Below the pieces are notes generated by a model. That model searched no databases, was not told where the DNA came from, and worked only from the letters and a program-made list of their open reading frames with translations. Shown piece after piece: positions 56,654 through 64,000 of a DNA stretch of 64,000 bases (positions are counted from its first letter, which is position 1; the number at the start of each line of letters is the position of its first letter). Source of the stretch: Acinetobacter sp. ANC 4169 (lineage in GTDB: Bacteria > Pseudomonadota > Gammaproteobacteria > Pseudomonadales > Moraxellaceae); contig NZ_NEGE01000017.1 of the NCBI RefSeq assembly GCF_002135355.1, positions 1 to 64,000 on the forward strand. The letters run 5' to 3'. Both the position numbers and the translations under genes were made by a program.

Positions 56654-57385
56654 GTGAATCAACGTATTTTACTCATCACCGGCTGGGGCGGTGGTACTAA
56701 ACTGCTCAATCCTTTAAAGCAGGCATTAGAACAGCAAGGGCATCAGGTTGAACTGTGGAATATTTTCAATGCTCTGGATGAGCAGGTGTTAGTGCAGCAA
56801 GCTGAACTGGCCCGCCAGTTTGATGTAATTGCTGGCTGGTCATTGGGTGGTCAGCTGGCCACAGTTTTGGTCGATCAGATTCAAAAGCAGCATGGGCTGG
56901 AAAAAGTATTGATTACTTTGGGTTCTAATCCCTGCTTCGTAGCAAATGATACATGGCCTATGGCAATGGATCAGCCGACATTTCAGCAGTTCAAACAGTC
57001 ATTTGAGCAGAATGCTATTTCAACCTTAAAAAGGTTTGGCTATATGGTGTGTCAGGGCACAGCAACCACCAAAGCAGACTTTATCACTTTACAAAGTTTG
57101 ATTCAGGCACAGAATTTAGAAACCCTTCGTGATGGATTAAATTGTCTTGAACAGTTAAACAATGTTGATATCTTGAAAAACTATTCGGGCTATCAATATC
57201 ATCTTTTTGCAAAACAGGATTTTTTAGTTAGTTACAAAGTTCAAAGAAATTTTCAAAAATTCAATGCAAAGTTTTTGGAAACAGAGCTGATCAGCGGGTC
57301 GCATGGCTTCCCTATATTTGAAGCTGAACTGATAACTGGCAAAATCTGCCAATTTTTAAAGAAAATAGAACAAAGAAACGGATAA
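56654..57385 (+). CDS. bioH: BioH-like pimeloyl-ACP methyl ester esterase
   Basis: The 243-residue alpha/beta hydrolase starts at GTG (56654). It has LLITGWGGGTKL (oxyanion hole), the nucleophile elbow IAGWSLGGQLATV, and BioH-like LGSNPCFVANDTWPMAM and LSGSHGFPIFEAELI (His). An Asp in FAKQDFLVSYK completes the triad. BioH removes the methyl ester that BioC puts on. It lies 85 bases before bioA, in the same direction. The protein is diverged from E. coli BioH, so the call rests on motifs and context. Confidence 0.75.
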   Translation: MNQRILLITGWGGGTKLLNPLKQALEQQGHQVELWNIFNALDEQVLVQQAELARQFDVIAGWSLGGQLATVLVDQIQKQHGLEKVLITLGSNPCFVANDTWPMAMDQPTFQQFKQSFEQNAISTLKRFGYMVCQGTATTKADFITLQSLIQAQNLETLRDGLNCLEQLNNVDILKNYSGYQYHLFAKQDFLVSYKVQRNFQKFNAKFLETELISGSHGFPIFEAELITGKICQFLKKIEQRNG

Positions 57386-57470
57386 CTGGTTTATATCGCA
57401 ATTTATTTTTAATTCATGCAGGTTTAAGATCATGAAAAATTGATTTTCAAGCATCTGCATGGAGTAATGG

Positions 57471-58766
57471 ATGACCGAATTAACTGATCTGGAATTTGAT
57501 CTGGCACATATCTGGCATCCTTACACCTCCATGACCGATCCATTGCCGACTTTTAAAGTGAAACAGGCGCATGGTGCCATCATTGAGCTGGAAGATGGAC
57601 GGCAATTGATTGATGGCATGTCTTCATGGTGGTGTGCCATTCATGGTTATAACCATCCTGAACTGAATCAGGCTGCGATTGATCAACTGCAAAAAATGTC
57701 GCACATCATGTTTGGTGGTTTGACCCATGATCCTGCGATTGAACTTGGCAGACTCTTGTTAAAAATTACCCCACCGAGTCTGGATAAAATTTTCTATGCC
57801 GATTCAGGCTCTGTCGCAGTTGAAGTGGCGCTGAAAATGGCGGTTCAGTTTTGGACTGCACAAGGCAAAACTCAGAAAACCAATTTTGTCACGCCACGGT
57901 CTGGCTATCATGGCGATACCTGGAATGCCATGTCAGTCTGTGATCCAGTCACAGGCATGCATCAAATTTTTGGCTCCAGCTTGCCCAACCGTTTCTTTGT
58001 TGCTGCGCCGCAAGTCGGTTTTTATGATGAATGGAATCAGGATGATATTGCTGAACTGGAAAAAACTTTAGCTGTACATCATCAAAGCATTGCTGCTTTA
58101 ATCCTGGAACCGATTGTGCAGGGTGCCGGAGGCATGCGTTTTTATCATCCTGAATATTTGCGTCAAGCCAAATTGCTGTGTGAAAAATATCAGGTGCTGC
58201 TGATTTTTGATGAAATTGCCACCGGTTTTGGTCGCACCGGTAAACTGTTTGCCTGGGAACATGCCGGGGTTGAACCGGATATTATGTGTATTGGCAAAGG
58301 ATTAACCGGCGGCTATATGACACTTTCAGCGACCTTAACCAGCAAACATGTAGCAGAAACCATCAGTCGGGGTGAGGCGGATGTGTTTATGCATGGCCCA
58401 ACCTTTATGGGGAATCCGCTGGCCTGTGCGGTGGCTGTGAAAAGTACCGAGGTTTTATTGGCACAAGATTGGCAAAGCAATATTCAACGTATCGGAAAAC
58501 AGTTGCAACAACATTTACAACCTTTGTCACAGCTTGATTATGTGCAGGATGTACGGGTACTGGGTGCCATTGGTGTGGTAGAGCTGACATTCAACGTCGA
58601 TATGAAAAGCCTGCAACAACAGTTTGTTAAGCGCGGAATCTGGATACGTCCCTTTGGCAAGCTGGTCTATGTCATGCCACCTTATGTCATTACTGAACAA
58701 CAATTGAATACATTGCTGGAACAATTGGTGAATGTGGTGGAGCAGATGCAGGAGGTATCCGCATGA
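57471..58766 (+). CDS. bioA: Adenosylmethionine-8-amino-7-oxononanoate aminotransferase
   Basis: BioA converts KAPA to DAPA with SAM as amino donor and PLP as cofactor. The 431-residue class III aminotransferase has HIWHPYTSM near the start, [60 protein letters not shown] and the PLP lysine in [11 protein letters not shown]. It overlaps bioF by four bases (ATGA), so bioA-F are translationally coupled. Confidence 0.96.
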   Translation: MTELTDLEFDLAHIWHPYTSMTDPLPTFKVKQAHGAIIELEDGRQLIDGMSSWWCAIHGYNHPELNQAAIDQLQKMSHIMFGGLTHDPAIELGRLLLKITPPSLDKIFYADSGSVAVEVALKMAVQFWTAQGKTQKTNFVTPRSGYHGDTWNAMSVCDPVTGMHQIFGSSLPNRFFVAAPQVGFYDEWNQDDIAELEKTLAVHHQSIAALILEPIVQGAGGMRFYHPEYLRQAKLLCEKYQVLLIFDEIATGFGRTGKLFAWEHAGVEPDIMCIGKGLTGGYMTLSATLTSKHVAETISRGEADVFMHGPTFMGNPLACAVAVKSTEVLLAQDWQSNIQRIGKQLQQHLQPLSQLDYVQDVRVLGAIGVVELTFNVDMKSLQQQFVKRGIWIRPFGKLVYVMPPYVITEQQLNTLLEQLVNVVEQMQEVSA

Positions 58767-59935
58767 ACCGGTTAAATGATCAGCTATTAAGTGATTATGC
58801 AATCAAGCTGGATAAACTCAAACAGCAGGGCAATCTGCGGCAATTTACCTCCAATGTCCAGCAAGATCATTATATCGAAATCCAGGGTCATAAGATGCTT
58901 AACCTCTCTTCCAATGATTATTTGGGGTTGGCAGCGGATCTGCAGCTGCGTGAACAGTTTTTTGACGAAACACCGAATGAACTGCGCAGAATGAGTTCAT
59001 CTTCTTCAAGACTCTTAACCGGAAACTTTGCTGAATATGAGCAACTGGAAGCCAGTTTGAGTCAGGCTTTTCATGGCCGTGCTGCGCTGTTATTTAACAG
59101 TGGTTATCACATGAATATCGGGATTTTACCTGCGCTCTGTGACAGTAAAACCTTGATTCTTGCCGATAAACTGGTGCATGCCAGCATGATTGACGGTATC
59201 CGTTTATCATCTGCAAAATATGTACGTTATCGGCACAATGACCTGAACCATCTGCAACAGCTTTTACAGCAATATCATGCAGATGAAACTATCGATCGCA
59301 TCATTGTGGTGACGGAATCCATTTTTAGCATGGATGGTGATGAAACCGATCTGGCTGAACTGGTGCGCATCAAACAGCTATTTTCTAAGGTCATGCTCTA
59401 TGTCGATGAAGCGCATGCGATTGGGGTACGTGGTGAGCAAGGCTTGGGCTGTGCTGAACAATATGGTGTCATTGATGAGATTGACCTGCTGGTCGGAACT
59501 TTCGGGAAAGCACTGGCATCGGTCGGAGGATATCTGATTTGCCATCCCATCATCCGGGAATATCTGATCAATTCCATGCGTCCGCTGATTTTTAGTACTG
59601 CGCAGCCACCGATGTGTATGGCGTGGACCCATTTTATTTTCCAGAAAGTTTTGGGCTTACAGCAACAACGCCAGCATTTGCAACAGATCAGTCAAAATCT
59701 GCAACAGTCGGTACAGGCCAAAGGCTTTGAGTGTCCATCGACTTCACATATTGTGCCGGTGATTATTGGCGAGTCACAAAGCACGGTTGAAAAGGCCAAG
59801 CAGCTACAACAGGCCGGGTTTTATATCATGCCGGTGCGTCCACCTACAGTACCGAAACACAGTTCCAGATTACGTATTTCACTGACTTCTCAAGTCAATC
59901 AGGCTGACCTTGAACAGCTTGTGCGGTTGCTGTGA
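58763..59935 (+). CDS. bioF: 8-Amino-7-oxononanoate synthase
   Basis: BioF condenses pimeloyl-ACP with L-alanine, using PLP, to give KAPA. The 390-residue alpha-oxoamine synthase has [64 protein letters not shown] and the Schiff-base Lys in [13 protein letters not shown]. It follows bioA without a gap and precedes bioC by nine bases. Confidence 0.96.
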   Translation: MNRLNDQLLSDYAIKLDKLKQQGNLRQFTSNVQQDHYIEIQGHKMLNLSSNDYLGLAADLQLREQFFDETPNELRRMSSSSSRLLTGNFAEYEQLEASLSQAFHGRAALLFNSGYHMNIGILPALCDSKTLILADKLVHASMIDGIRLSSAKYVRYRHNDLNHLQQLLQQYHADETIDRIIVVTESIFSMDGDETDLAELVRIKQLFSKVMLYVDEAHAIGVRGEQGLGCAEQYGVIDEIDLLVGTFGKALASVGGYLICHPIIREYLINSMRPLIFSTAQPPMCMAWTHFIFQKVLGLQQQRQHLQQISQNLQQSVQAKGFECPSTSHIVPVIIGESQSTVEKAKQLQQAGFYIMPVRPPTVPKHSSRLRISLTSQVNQADLEQLVRLL

Positions 59936-59944
59936 GTTCTAGCC

Positions 59945-60715
59945 GTGAATATTGATAAATCACAAGTTGCACAGCGTTTTGCCAAGGCCGGGCAAAGTTA
60001 TGCTCAACATGCGGTGGTACAAAAACAGATTTGCCAGCATTTAATTGGGTTGATGCAAGAATACATATCCAAAAACAGTCTAGACCGTGCGTTTGAAATC
60101 GGTTGTGGGTCGGGGAATTTAAGTCACTTGCTGATGCAGCATTTTGCGATCCAACAACTGTTTTTAAATGACCTGTATCCTGAAGTTCAGCAGCATTTTC
60201 AAAATGATCCGAAACTAAAATGGTGGATTGGCGATATTGAGCAACTGGATTTGCCACGCTCTCTGGATCTGATCGCGTCCAGTTCGGCCTTGCAATGGAT
60301 CTCTGATCTGGATGCAATCTTTAAAAAATGTGCAGATGCTTTAACGCAGCAAGGCTATTTGTGTTTCTCAACTTTTGGTCGACAGAATCTAATAGAAATT
60401 AAGGCACTGACTGGTCAGGGACTGGATTATCTTCCGATTGAAGTCATTCAGGACAAGCTGCTCAAACACGGCTTTGAAATCCTGCATCTGTCCCAGAGCC
60501 TGGAAACGCTGAGTTTTTCCCATCCTAAAGCTGTGCTGCAACATTTAAAGGCCACTGGTGTGACTGCAACCGCGTCACAGCATCGCTGGACCAAACAGTC
60601 TTTACAGCAGTTTTATCAGGACTATCAGCAATTTTCACAACTTGATCAGATGGGGCAACGACAATACCAGCTCAGTTACCATCCTATTTATTGCATTGCT
60701 CGGAGCACAGCATGA
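59945..60715 (+). CDS. bioC: Malonyl-ACP O-methyltransferase BioC
   Basis: BioC methylates malonyl-ACP so that fatty acid synthesis can build the pimeloyl chain. The 256-residue SAM-dependent enzyme begins at GTG (59945) with [20 protein letters not shown], has the SAM motif [14 protein letters not shown] and [11 protein letters not shown], and [11 protein letters not shown], as in BioC. The gene end overlaps bioD by four bases (ATGA). Confidence 0.94.
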   Translation: MNIDKSQVAQRFAKAGQSYAQHAVVQKQICQHLIGLMQEYISKNSLDRAFEIGCGSGNLSHLLMQHFAIQQLFLNDLYPEVQQHFQNDPKLKWWIGDIEQLDLPRSLDLIASSSALQWISDLDAIFKKCADALTQQGYLCFSTFGRQNLIEIKALTGQGLDYLPIEVIQDKLLKHGFEILHLSQSLETLSFSHPKAVLQHLKATGVTATASQHRWTKQSLQQFYQDYQQFSQLDQMGQRQYQLSYHPIYCIARSTA

Positions 60716-61356
60716 CAGCAGATGTTTATTTTATCAGCGGGATTGATACGGGAATCGGCAAGACCTATACCACAGGTTATCTGGCCAAGTTATGGAATGA
60801 ACAGGGCAAAAAAACCATTACCCAAAAGCTGATTCAAACCGGCAATACCGATATTTCTGAAGATATCGAACAGCACCGTGAAATTATGCAGATGGGCTGG
60901 TTTCCGGAAGATGAAACTAAACTGACCATGCCGGAAATTTTTACTTATCCTGCATCACCGCATTTGGCCACTAAAATTGATAGTCGTGAAATTGATTTTC
61001 AGAAAATTGCAGATGCAACTCAGCAATTGGCAGAAAAATATGAGGTAGTGTTGTTAGAAGGTGCGGGCGGTCTGATGGTGCCTTTAACCACTGAGTTACT
61101 CACGATTGATTATATTGCTGAGAAAAAATTTCCGGTCATTCTGGTGAGTTCTGGTCGTTTAGGTAGTATTAATCATACAATTTTAAGTTTGGAAGCACTG
61201 AAAAGTCGTGGTCTGGAATTATTTGCTTTGGCCTATAACCTGAATGATGAATCACAAGATGCATTGATTTCTAAAGATACGGCTGAATTCTTAAAAAATT
61301 ATCTGGCGATACATTTCCCGAATGCACAGTGGATTGATATTCCCGTTTTATCTTAA
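60712..61356 (+). CDS. bioD: Dethiobiotin synthetase
   Basis: BioD makes the ureido ring of dethiobiotin from DAPA, CO2 and ATP. The 214-residue protein has the P-loop variant [23 protein letters not shown] (Lys for carbamate), [13 protein letters not shown] and [17 protein letters not shown] 60712 overlaps the end of bioC. There is no bioB in the window, so the last biotin step is encoded elsewhere. Confidence 0.95.
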   Translation: MTADVYFISGIDTGIGKTYTTGYLAKLWNEQGKKTITQKLIQTGNTDISEDIEQHREIMQMGWFPEDETKLTMPEIFTYPASPHLATKIDSREIDFQKIADATQQLAEKYEVVLLEGAGGLMVPLTTELLTIDYIAEKKFPVILVSSGRLGSINHTILSLEALKSRGLELFALAYNLNDESQDALISKDTAEFLKNYLAIHFPNAQWIDIPVLS

Positions 61357-61379
61357 TCCTTCCTAGATAAGACGAGTAT

Positions 61380-61409
61380 AAAAAAGCCACTCAATAGAGT
61401 GGCTTTTTT
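61380..61409. terminator. Bidirectional terminator bioD / rluB
   Basis: AAAAAAGCCACTC / GAGTGGCTTTTTT with the loop AATA lies between convergent genes. Confidence 0.93.
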
Positions 61410-61433
61410 ATTTGCAAGGAAAAGCTTTAAAAA

Positions 61434-62630
61434 TTAAAACTTCTTAAAGCTTTTGTTGCCAAATGGTTTACGTGGCGCATTTTCATCACGACGTTCGCGT
61501 TGGCCATAAGTACCTTGATTGCCAAAGTTGTCAGGACGGTTTTCACGCTGTGCATAGCTATTACTGTTGCCTTGACGTGATTCACGTTGAGCATAAGTGT
61601 TTTGGTTGCTGTCTTGGCGACGCTCACCGCGTTGGGCAAAACCATTGCTATTGCTGTCACGACGTTCGCGTTGAGCATTACCGGTCTGGTTACCCTCTTG
61701 ACGACGTTGCGCATGACCATTCTGGTTTTCACGGCGATCACGCTGTGCATAGGCCATTGGGTTCTGGTTTTCACCCTCTTCGGTATCACGGCGTTGCTGA
61801 CGTAAATAACCGCCACGACGTGCCGCCATTGGTTTGTCTTGCATGCGCTCGGTACGACGTTTTGCCATACCAAACAAGCCTGTGCCTTGACGTGGTTTCA
61901 ACTCGACAGCTTTGGTTAAGTTATCGATATCGTTTTTATCGAGTTCCATCCAGCGACCGGTACGAAGTTCGCGCGGTAGAATGACAGTACCATAACGGGT
62001 ACGAAGCAGGCGGCTTACTTTTAAGCCTTGTGATTCGAAAATACGACGCACTTCACGGTTACGACCTTCTTTCACCACCACCTGATACCAACGGTTAATC
62101 CCGTCACCACCAATTTCAGTGAATGATTCAAATTTTGCCGGACCATCATCTAAAACCACACCCTTAAGCATGTTGTTTTTGATTTGTGGAGTCACTTCAC
62201 CCATCACGCGAACCGCATATTCACGTTCAATCTCGTTTGACGGGTGCATTAAACGGTTGGCCAATTCACCATCGTTAGTGAACAGCAAAAGACCAGTCGA
62301 GTTAATATCCAGACGACCGACCATGACCCAGCGATCATTAGCAATCGCAGGCAGTTGTTCGAATACGGTTGGACGTTGTTCAGGATCATTGCGTGAGCAA
62401 ATTTCGCCTTCTGGTTTGTAGTAAATCAGAACACGACGACGAATTTCGTCTTCAATCTGGAATTGGACTTTACGACCATCGATGCGAAGCTCATCACCCG
62501 GTTCAATGCGTTCACCCACTTGGGCAACGCGTCCATTGATACTCACACGACCAGCAGCAATGACTTCTTCCATATAACGGCGAGAACCCAAACCTACGCG
62601 TGCAAGCACCTTTTGTAATTTTTCACTCAT
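61434..62630 (-). CDS. rluB: 23S rRNA pseudouridine(2605) synthase RluB
   Basis: RluB changes U2605 of 23S rRNA to pseudouridine. The 398-residue protein has an S4 RNA-binding domain (LQKVLARVGLGSRRYMEEVI), the RsuA/RluB catalytic core with Asp in VGRLDINSTGLLLFTNDG, and VREGRNREVRRIFESQG-type motif (VVKEGRNREVRRIFESQ). Residues about 265-398 form a low-complexity tail of Q/R/N repeats such as AQRERRDSNSN, TYAQRESRQGN and SYAQRENRPDN, much longer than in E. coli RluB. The gene is read toward bioD. Confidence 0.93.
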   Translation of the reverse strand: MSEKLQKVLARVGLGSRRYMEEVIAAGRVSINGRVAQVGERIEPGDELRIDGRKVQFQIEDEIRRRVLIYYKPEGEICSRNDPEQRPTVFEQLPAIANDRWVMVGRLDINSTGLLLFTNDGELANRLMHPSNEIEREYAVRVMGEVTPQIKNNMLKGVVLDDGPAKFESFTEIGGDGINRWYQVVVKEGRNREVRRIFESQGLKVSRLLRTRYGTVILPRELRTGRWMELDKNDIDNLTKAVELKPRQGTGLFGMAKRRTERMQDKPMAARRGGYLRQQRRDTEEGENQNPMAYAQRDRRENQNGHAQRRQEGNQTGNAQRERRDSNSNGFAQRGERRQDSNQNTYAQRESRQGNSNSYAQRENRPDNFGNQGTYGQRERRDENAPRKPFGNKSFKKF

Positions 62631-62671
62631 GACAGCATAACCTTAGAAATTATCATCAACAGTTCACCTAT

Positions 62672-63262
62672 CTATGACTTCGGTGCGTGAGCATCGAGCG
62701 CCATAAAAGCTTCCTTGGCATCCTGCAGGGGAGGCAATTGACCCAGTGAAGACAGGCCAAAAGCATTTAAAAATTGTGGCGTTGTAACTAACAACGCGGG
62801 TCTTCCCGGTAGTTCTCTAAAACCGGATTCTTTAATCCAGTTCCAGTCAAACAATGATCGAAGGATCTGACTATTGTTTGAAACTCCACGAATCTGTTCA
62901 ATATCTGCTCGGGTTACTGGTTGATGATAAGCAATCACAGCAAGGGTTTCGAGCAGAGTGGGCGATAAACGAGTTGGTCGTTCCGGCCACACCTGAGTAA
63001 TGATATTGCGATATTTAGCCCGAACCTGGAAACGGAACCCTTGTGCGGTTTCTACCAGTTCGATTGATCTGCCATGTTGTAGCATGGCGAGCTGTTGTAA
63101 CAACTGACGCAATTCCTGTTTATTATATTGATTTTGGAATGCTTCTTTCAAACGTGCAAGCGAAACAGCTGTTTCACTGGCAAAAATAATGGCTTCCAGC
63201 TGCATCAACACTTCATGCTGGTTATCTGCAACAGATAAAGGGGTAGCTTGCTGATCTGTCAT
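62672..63262 (-). CDS. scpB: Segregation and condensation protein ScpB
   Basis: ScpB is the winged-helix dimeric partner of ScpA in the Smc complex. The 196-residue protein has HEVLMQLEAIIFASETAVSL, RFQVRAKYRNII, RPTRLSPTLLETLAVIAYHQ, PVTRADIEQIRGVSNNSQIL and a final winged-helix GFRELPGRPALLVTTPQFL. It overlaps the end of scpA by four bases; rluB follows after 41 bases, so scpA-scpB-rluB are likely one transcript. Confidence 0.95.
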   Translation of the reverse strand: MTDQQATPLSVADNQHEVLMQLEAIIFASETAVSLARLKEAFQNQYNKQELRQLLQQLAMLQHGRSIELVETAQGFRFQVRAKYRNIITQVWPERPTRLSPTLLETLAVIAYHQPVTRADIEQIRGVSNNSQILRSLFDWNWIKESGFRELPGRPALLVTTPQFLNAFGLSSLGQLPPLQDAKEAFMALDAHAPKS

Positions 63263-64000
63263 GCGGACACTCCTTGAATCGCGAGTGGGGCTTCAATACC
63301 GCTGGCAATAATATTCACTTTTTGTTGGCGGCTAAGCTCTAAAATGGCCATAAAAGTCACCACCATGCCCATGCGCCCCTGGCTGGGTTTGAGCAGGGCT
63401 TCAAAATGCAGGATTTCACCGGACTGTAAACGGCGTTCAATAAAAGCAATCCGTTCTTCCAGTAACACCGGTTCTTGCTGAATTTGATGGACTACCGGTT
63501 CTGGGCGGTTAAACACACAAAACAGGGCATCGCGTAGCTGGCTGACATCATAGCCTTCATGGCTTTGCACCACATGACCCAGACTGACATTGCTCGGAAA
63601 GGTATCACGTTCCAGAACCGGCATTTGACCCAGACGTTCAGCCGCCTGTTTCACCCGTAAATAAGTTTCCAACCGGTCAATCAGTTCCTGTTTAGGGTCT
63701 TTTTCAACGACGATGCTAGCGCTCGGTTTTGGCAACAGCAGTCGTGATTTTAAATCAGCCAATAAGGCGGCCATGACCATATAATCTGCCGTCAGCTCAA
63801 TATTCAAGGACTTCATGGCATCCATGTAAGATAGATATTGAGCAGCAATCGGAGCGATATCGAGCTGTAATAAGTCGAAACCGCTTTTTTGAATCAGGTA
63901 AATCAGGAAGTCGAGTGGACCTTCGAAATGCTCTAGCAGAATTTCAAATGCAGCAGGAGGAATGTATAAATCCTCTGGAATCGATTCTTGCCACTCATCC
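63259..64000 (-). CDS. scpA: Segregation and condensation protein ScpA (partial; N-terminus beyond window)
   Basis: The kleisin ScpA bridges the Smc heads. The frame is open to the window end without a stop: reading inward from 63999 gives DEWQESIPEDLYIPPAAFEI, LLEHFEGPLDFLIYLIQKSG and FDLLQLDIAPIAAQYLSYMD, the typical ScpA N-terminus, before NIELTADYMVMAALLADLKS. The gene is therefore truncated by the window; the real start lies at or beyond position 64000. An internal Met at 63825 is not the start. It overlaps scpB by four bases at its 3' end. Confidence 0.95.
   Translation of the reverse strand, partial: DEWQESIPEDLYIPPAAFEILLEHFEGPLDFLIYLIQKSGFDLLQLDIAPIAAQYLSYMDAMKSLNIELTADYMVMAALLADLKSRLLLPKPSASIVVEKDPKQELIDRLETYLRVKQAAERLGQMPVLERDTFPSNVSLGHVVQSHEGYDVSQLRDALFCVFNRPEPVVHQIQQEPVLLEERIAFIERRLQSGEILHFEALLKPSQGRMGMVVTFMAILELSRQQKVNIIASGIEAPLAIQGVSA

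Noticed and set aside
61463..61984. Open frame rich in Cys and His, opposite to the rluB tail
   Set aside because: It is an antisense shadow of the low-complexity Q/R/N repeats in rluB; no ribosome binding site and no known family.
63259..63825. ScpA taken as a 188-residue protein starting at 63825
   Set aside because: The frame stays open up to the window end and encodes typical ScpA N-terminal sequence, so the gene is longer and cut off here.

Overview
The window looks like a chromosomal segment of Acinetobacter (Gammaproteobacteria, Moraxellaceae). I base this on a filABCDEF cluster of the type I know only from that genus, on low-GC coding sequence, and on encoded proteins of Acinetobacter type (short HisG, ZipA next to Smc, RluB with a long Q/R/N-rich tail). 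No species can be named from the sequence alone. Nearly all of it is ordinary core genome; no prophage, insertion sequence, CRISPR array or tRNA gene was seen.

Layout. The left end is the tail of an rRNA operon (5S rRNA and its terminator), followed by rpoN, hpf, ibaG, murA, hisG, hisD and hisC. pabB faces hisC. Next comes the six-gene fil cluster (9.3-17.6 kb), which encodes exported, outer-membrane and lipoprotein components plus a C39-like peptidase and whose function is unclear. Then come two Nudix hydrolases, a gamma-carbonic-anhydrase-like protein, tsaB, uppP, rsmJ, a membrane-anchored C13 (legumain-like) peptidase, S-formylglutathione hydrolase, a DUF2218 protein and rpe. A copper-resistance operon (a CopL-like His/Cys/Met-rich protein, copA, copB) lies at 25.9-29.2 kb. 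A two-hairpin guanidine-II riboswitch stands before a guanidinium exporter gene, followed by ogt, a NERD-domain gene and dusC.

A chaperone-usher fimbrial locus (32.5-38.2 kb) sits in very AT-rich DNA between dusC and ypjD and looks like an acquired island. The right half carries ypjD, ffh, two tandem RBBP9/YdeN-type hydrolases, coaX, birA, a GNAT gene, a TSUP permease with a broken fragment of its own 5' end about 1.1 kb upstream, a GntR regulator, smc, zipA, ligA, an SDR reductase, a bacterioferritin lacking the haem-ligand Met, an exported peroxiredoxin, a small DUF6176-like gene, the biotin cluster bioH-like/bioA/bioF/bioC/bioD, rluB, scpB and scpA (cut by the window end).

How the genes work together. 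Smc, ScpA and ScpB form the condensin, encoded at two sites. BioH, BioC, BioF, BioA and BioD build biotin, which the nearby BirA attaches to carboxylases; this BirA has no DNA-binding domain. HisG, HisD and HisC are three scattered histidine steps. CopA and CopB act in periplasmic and outer-membrane copper tolerance. The most notable non-coding items are five DnaA-box-like 12-bp repeats in exact register after rpe, the guanidine-II riboswitch, several palindromic intergenic repeats, and a symmetric long hairpin plus an operator-like palindrome before the bacterioferritin gene.
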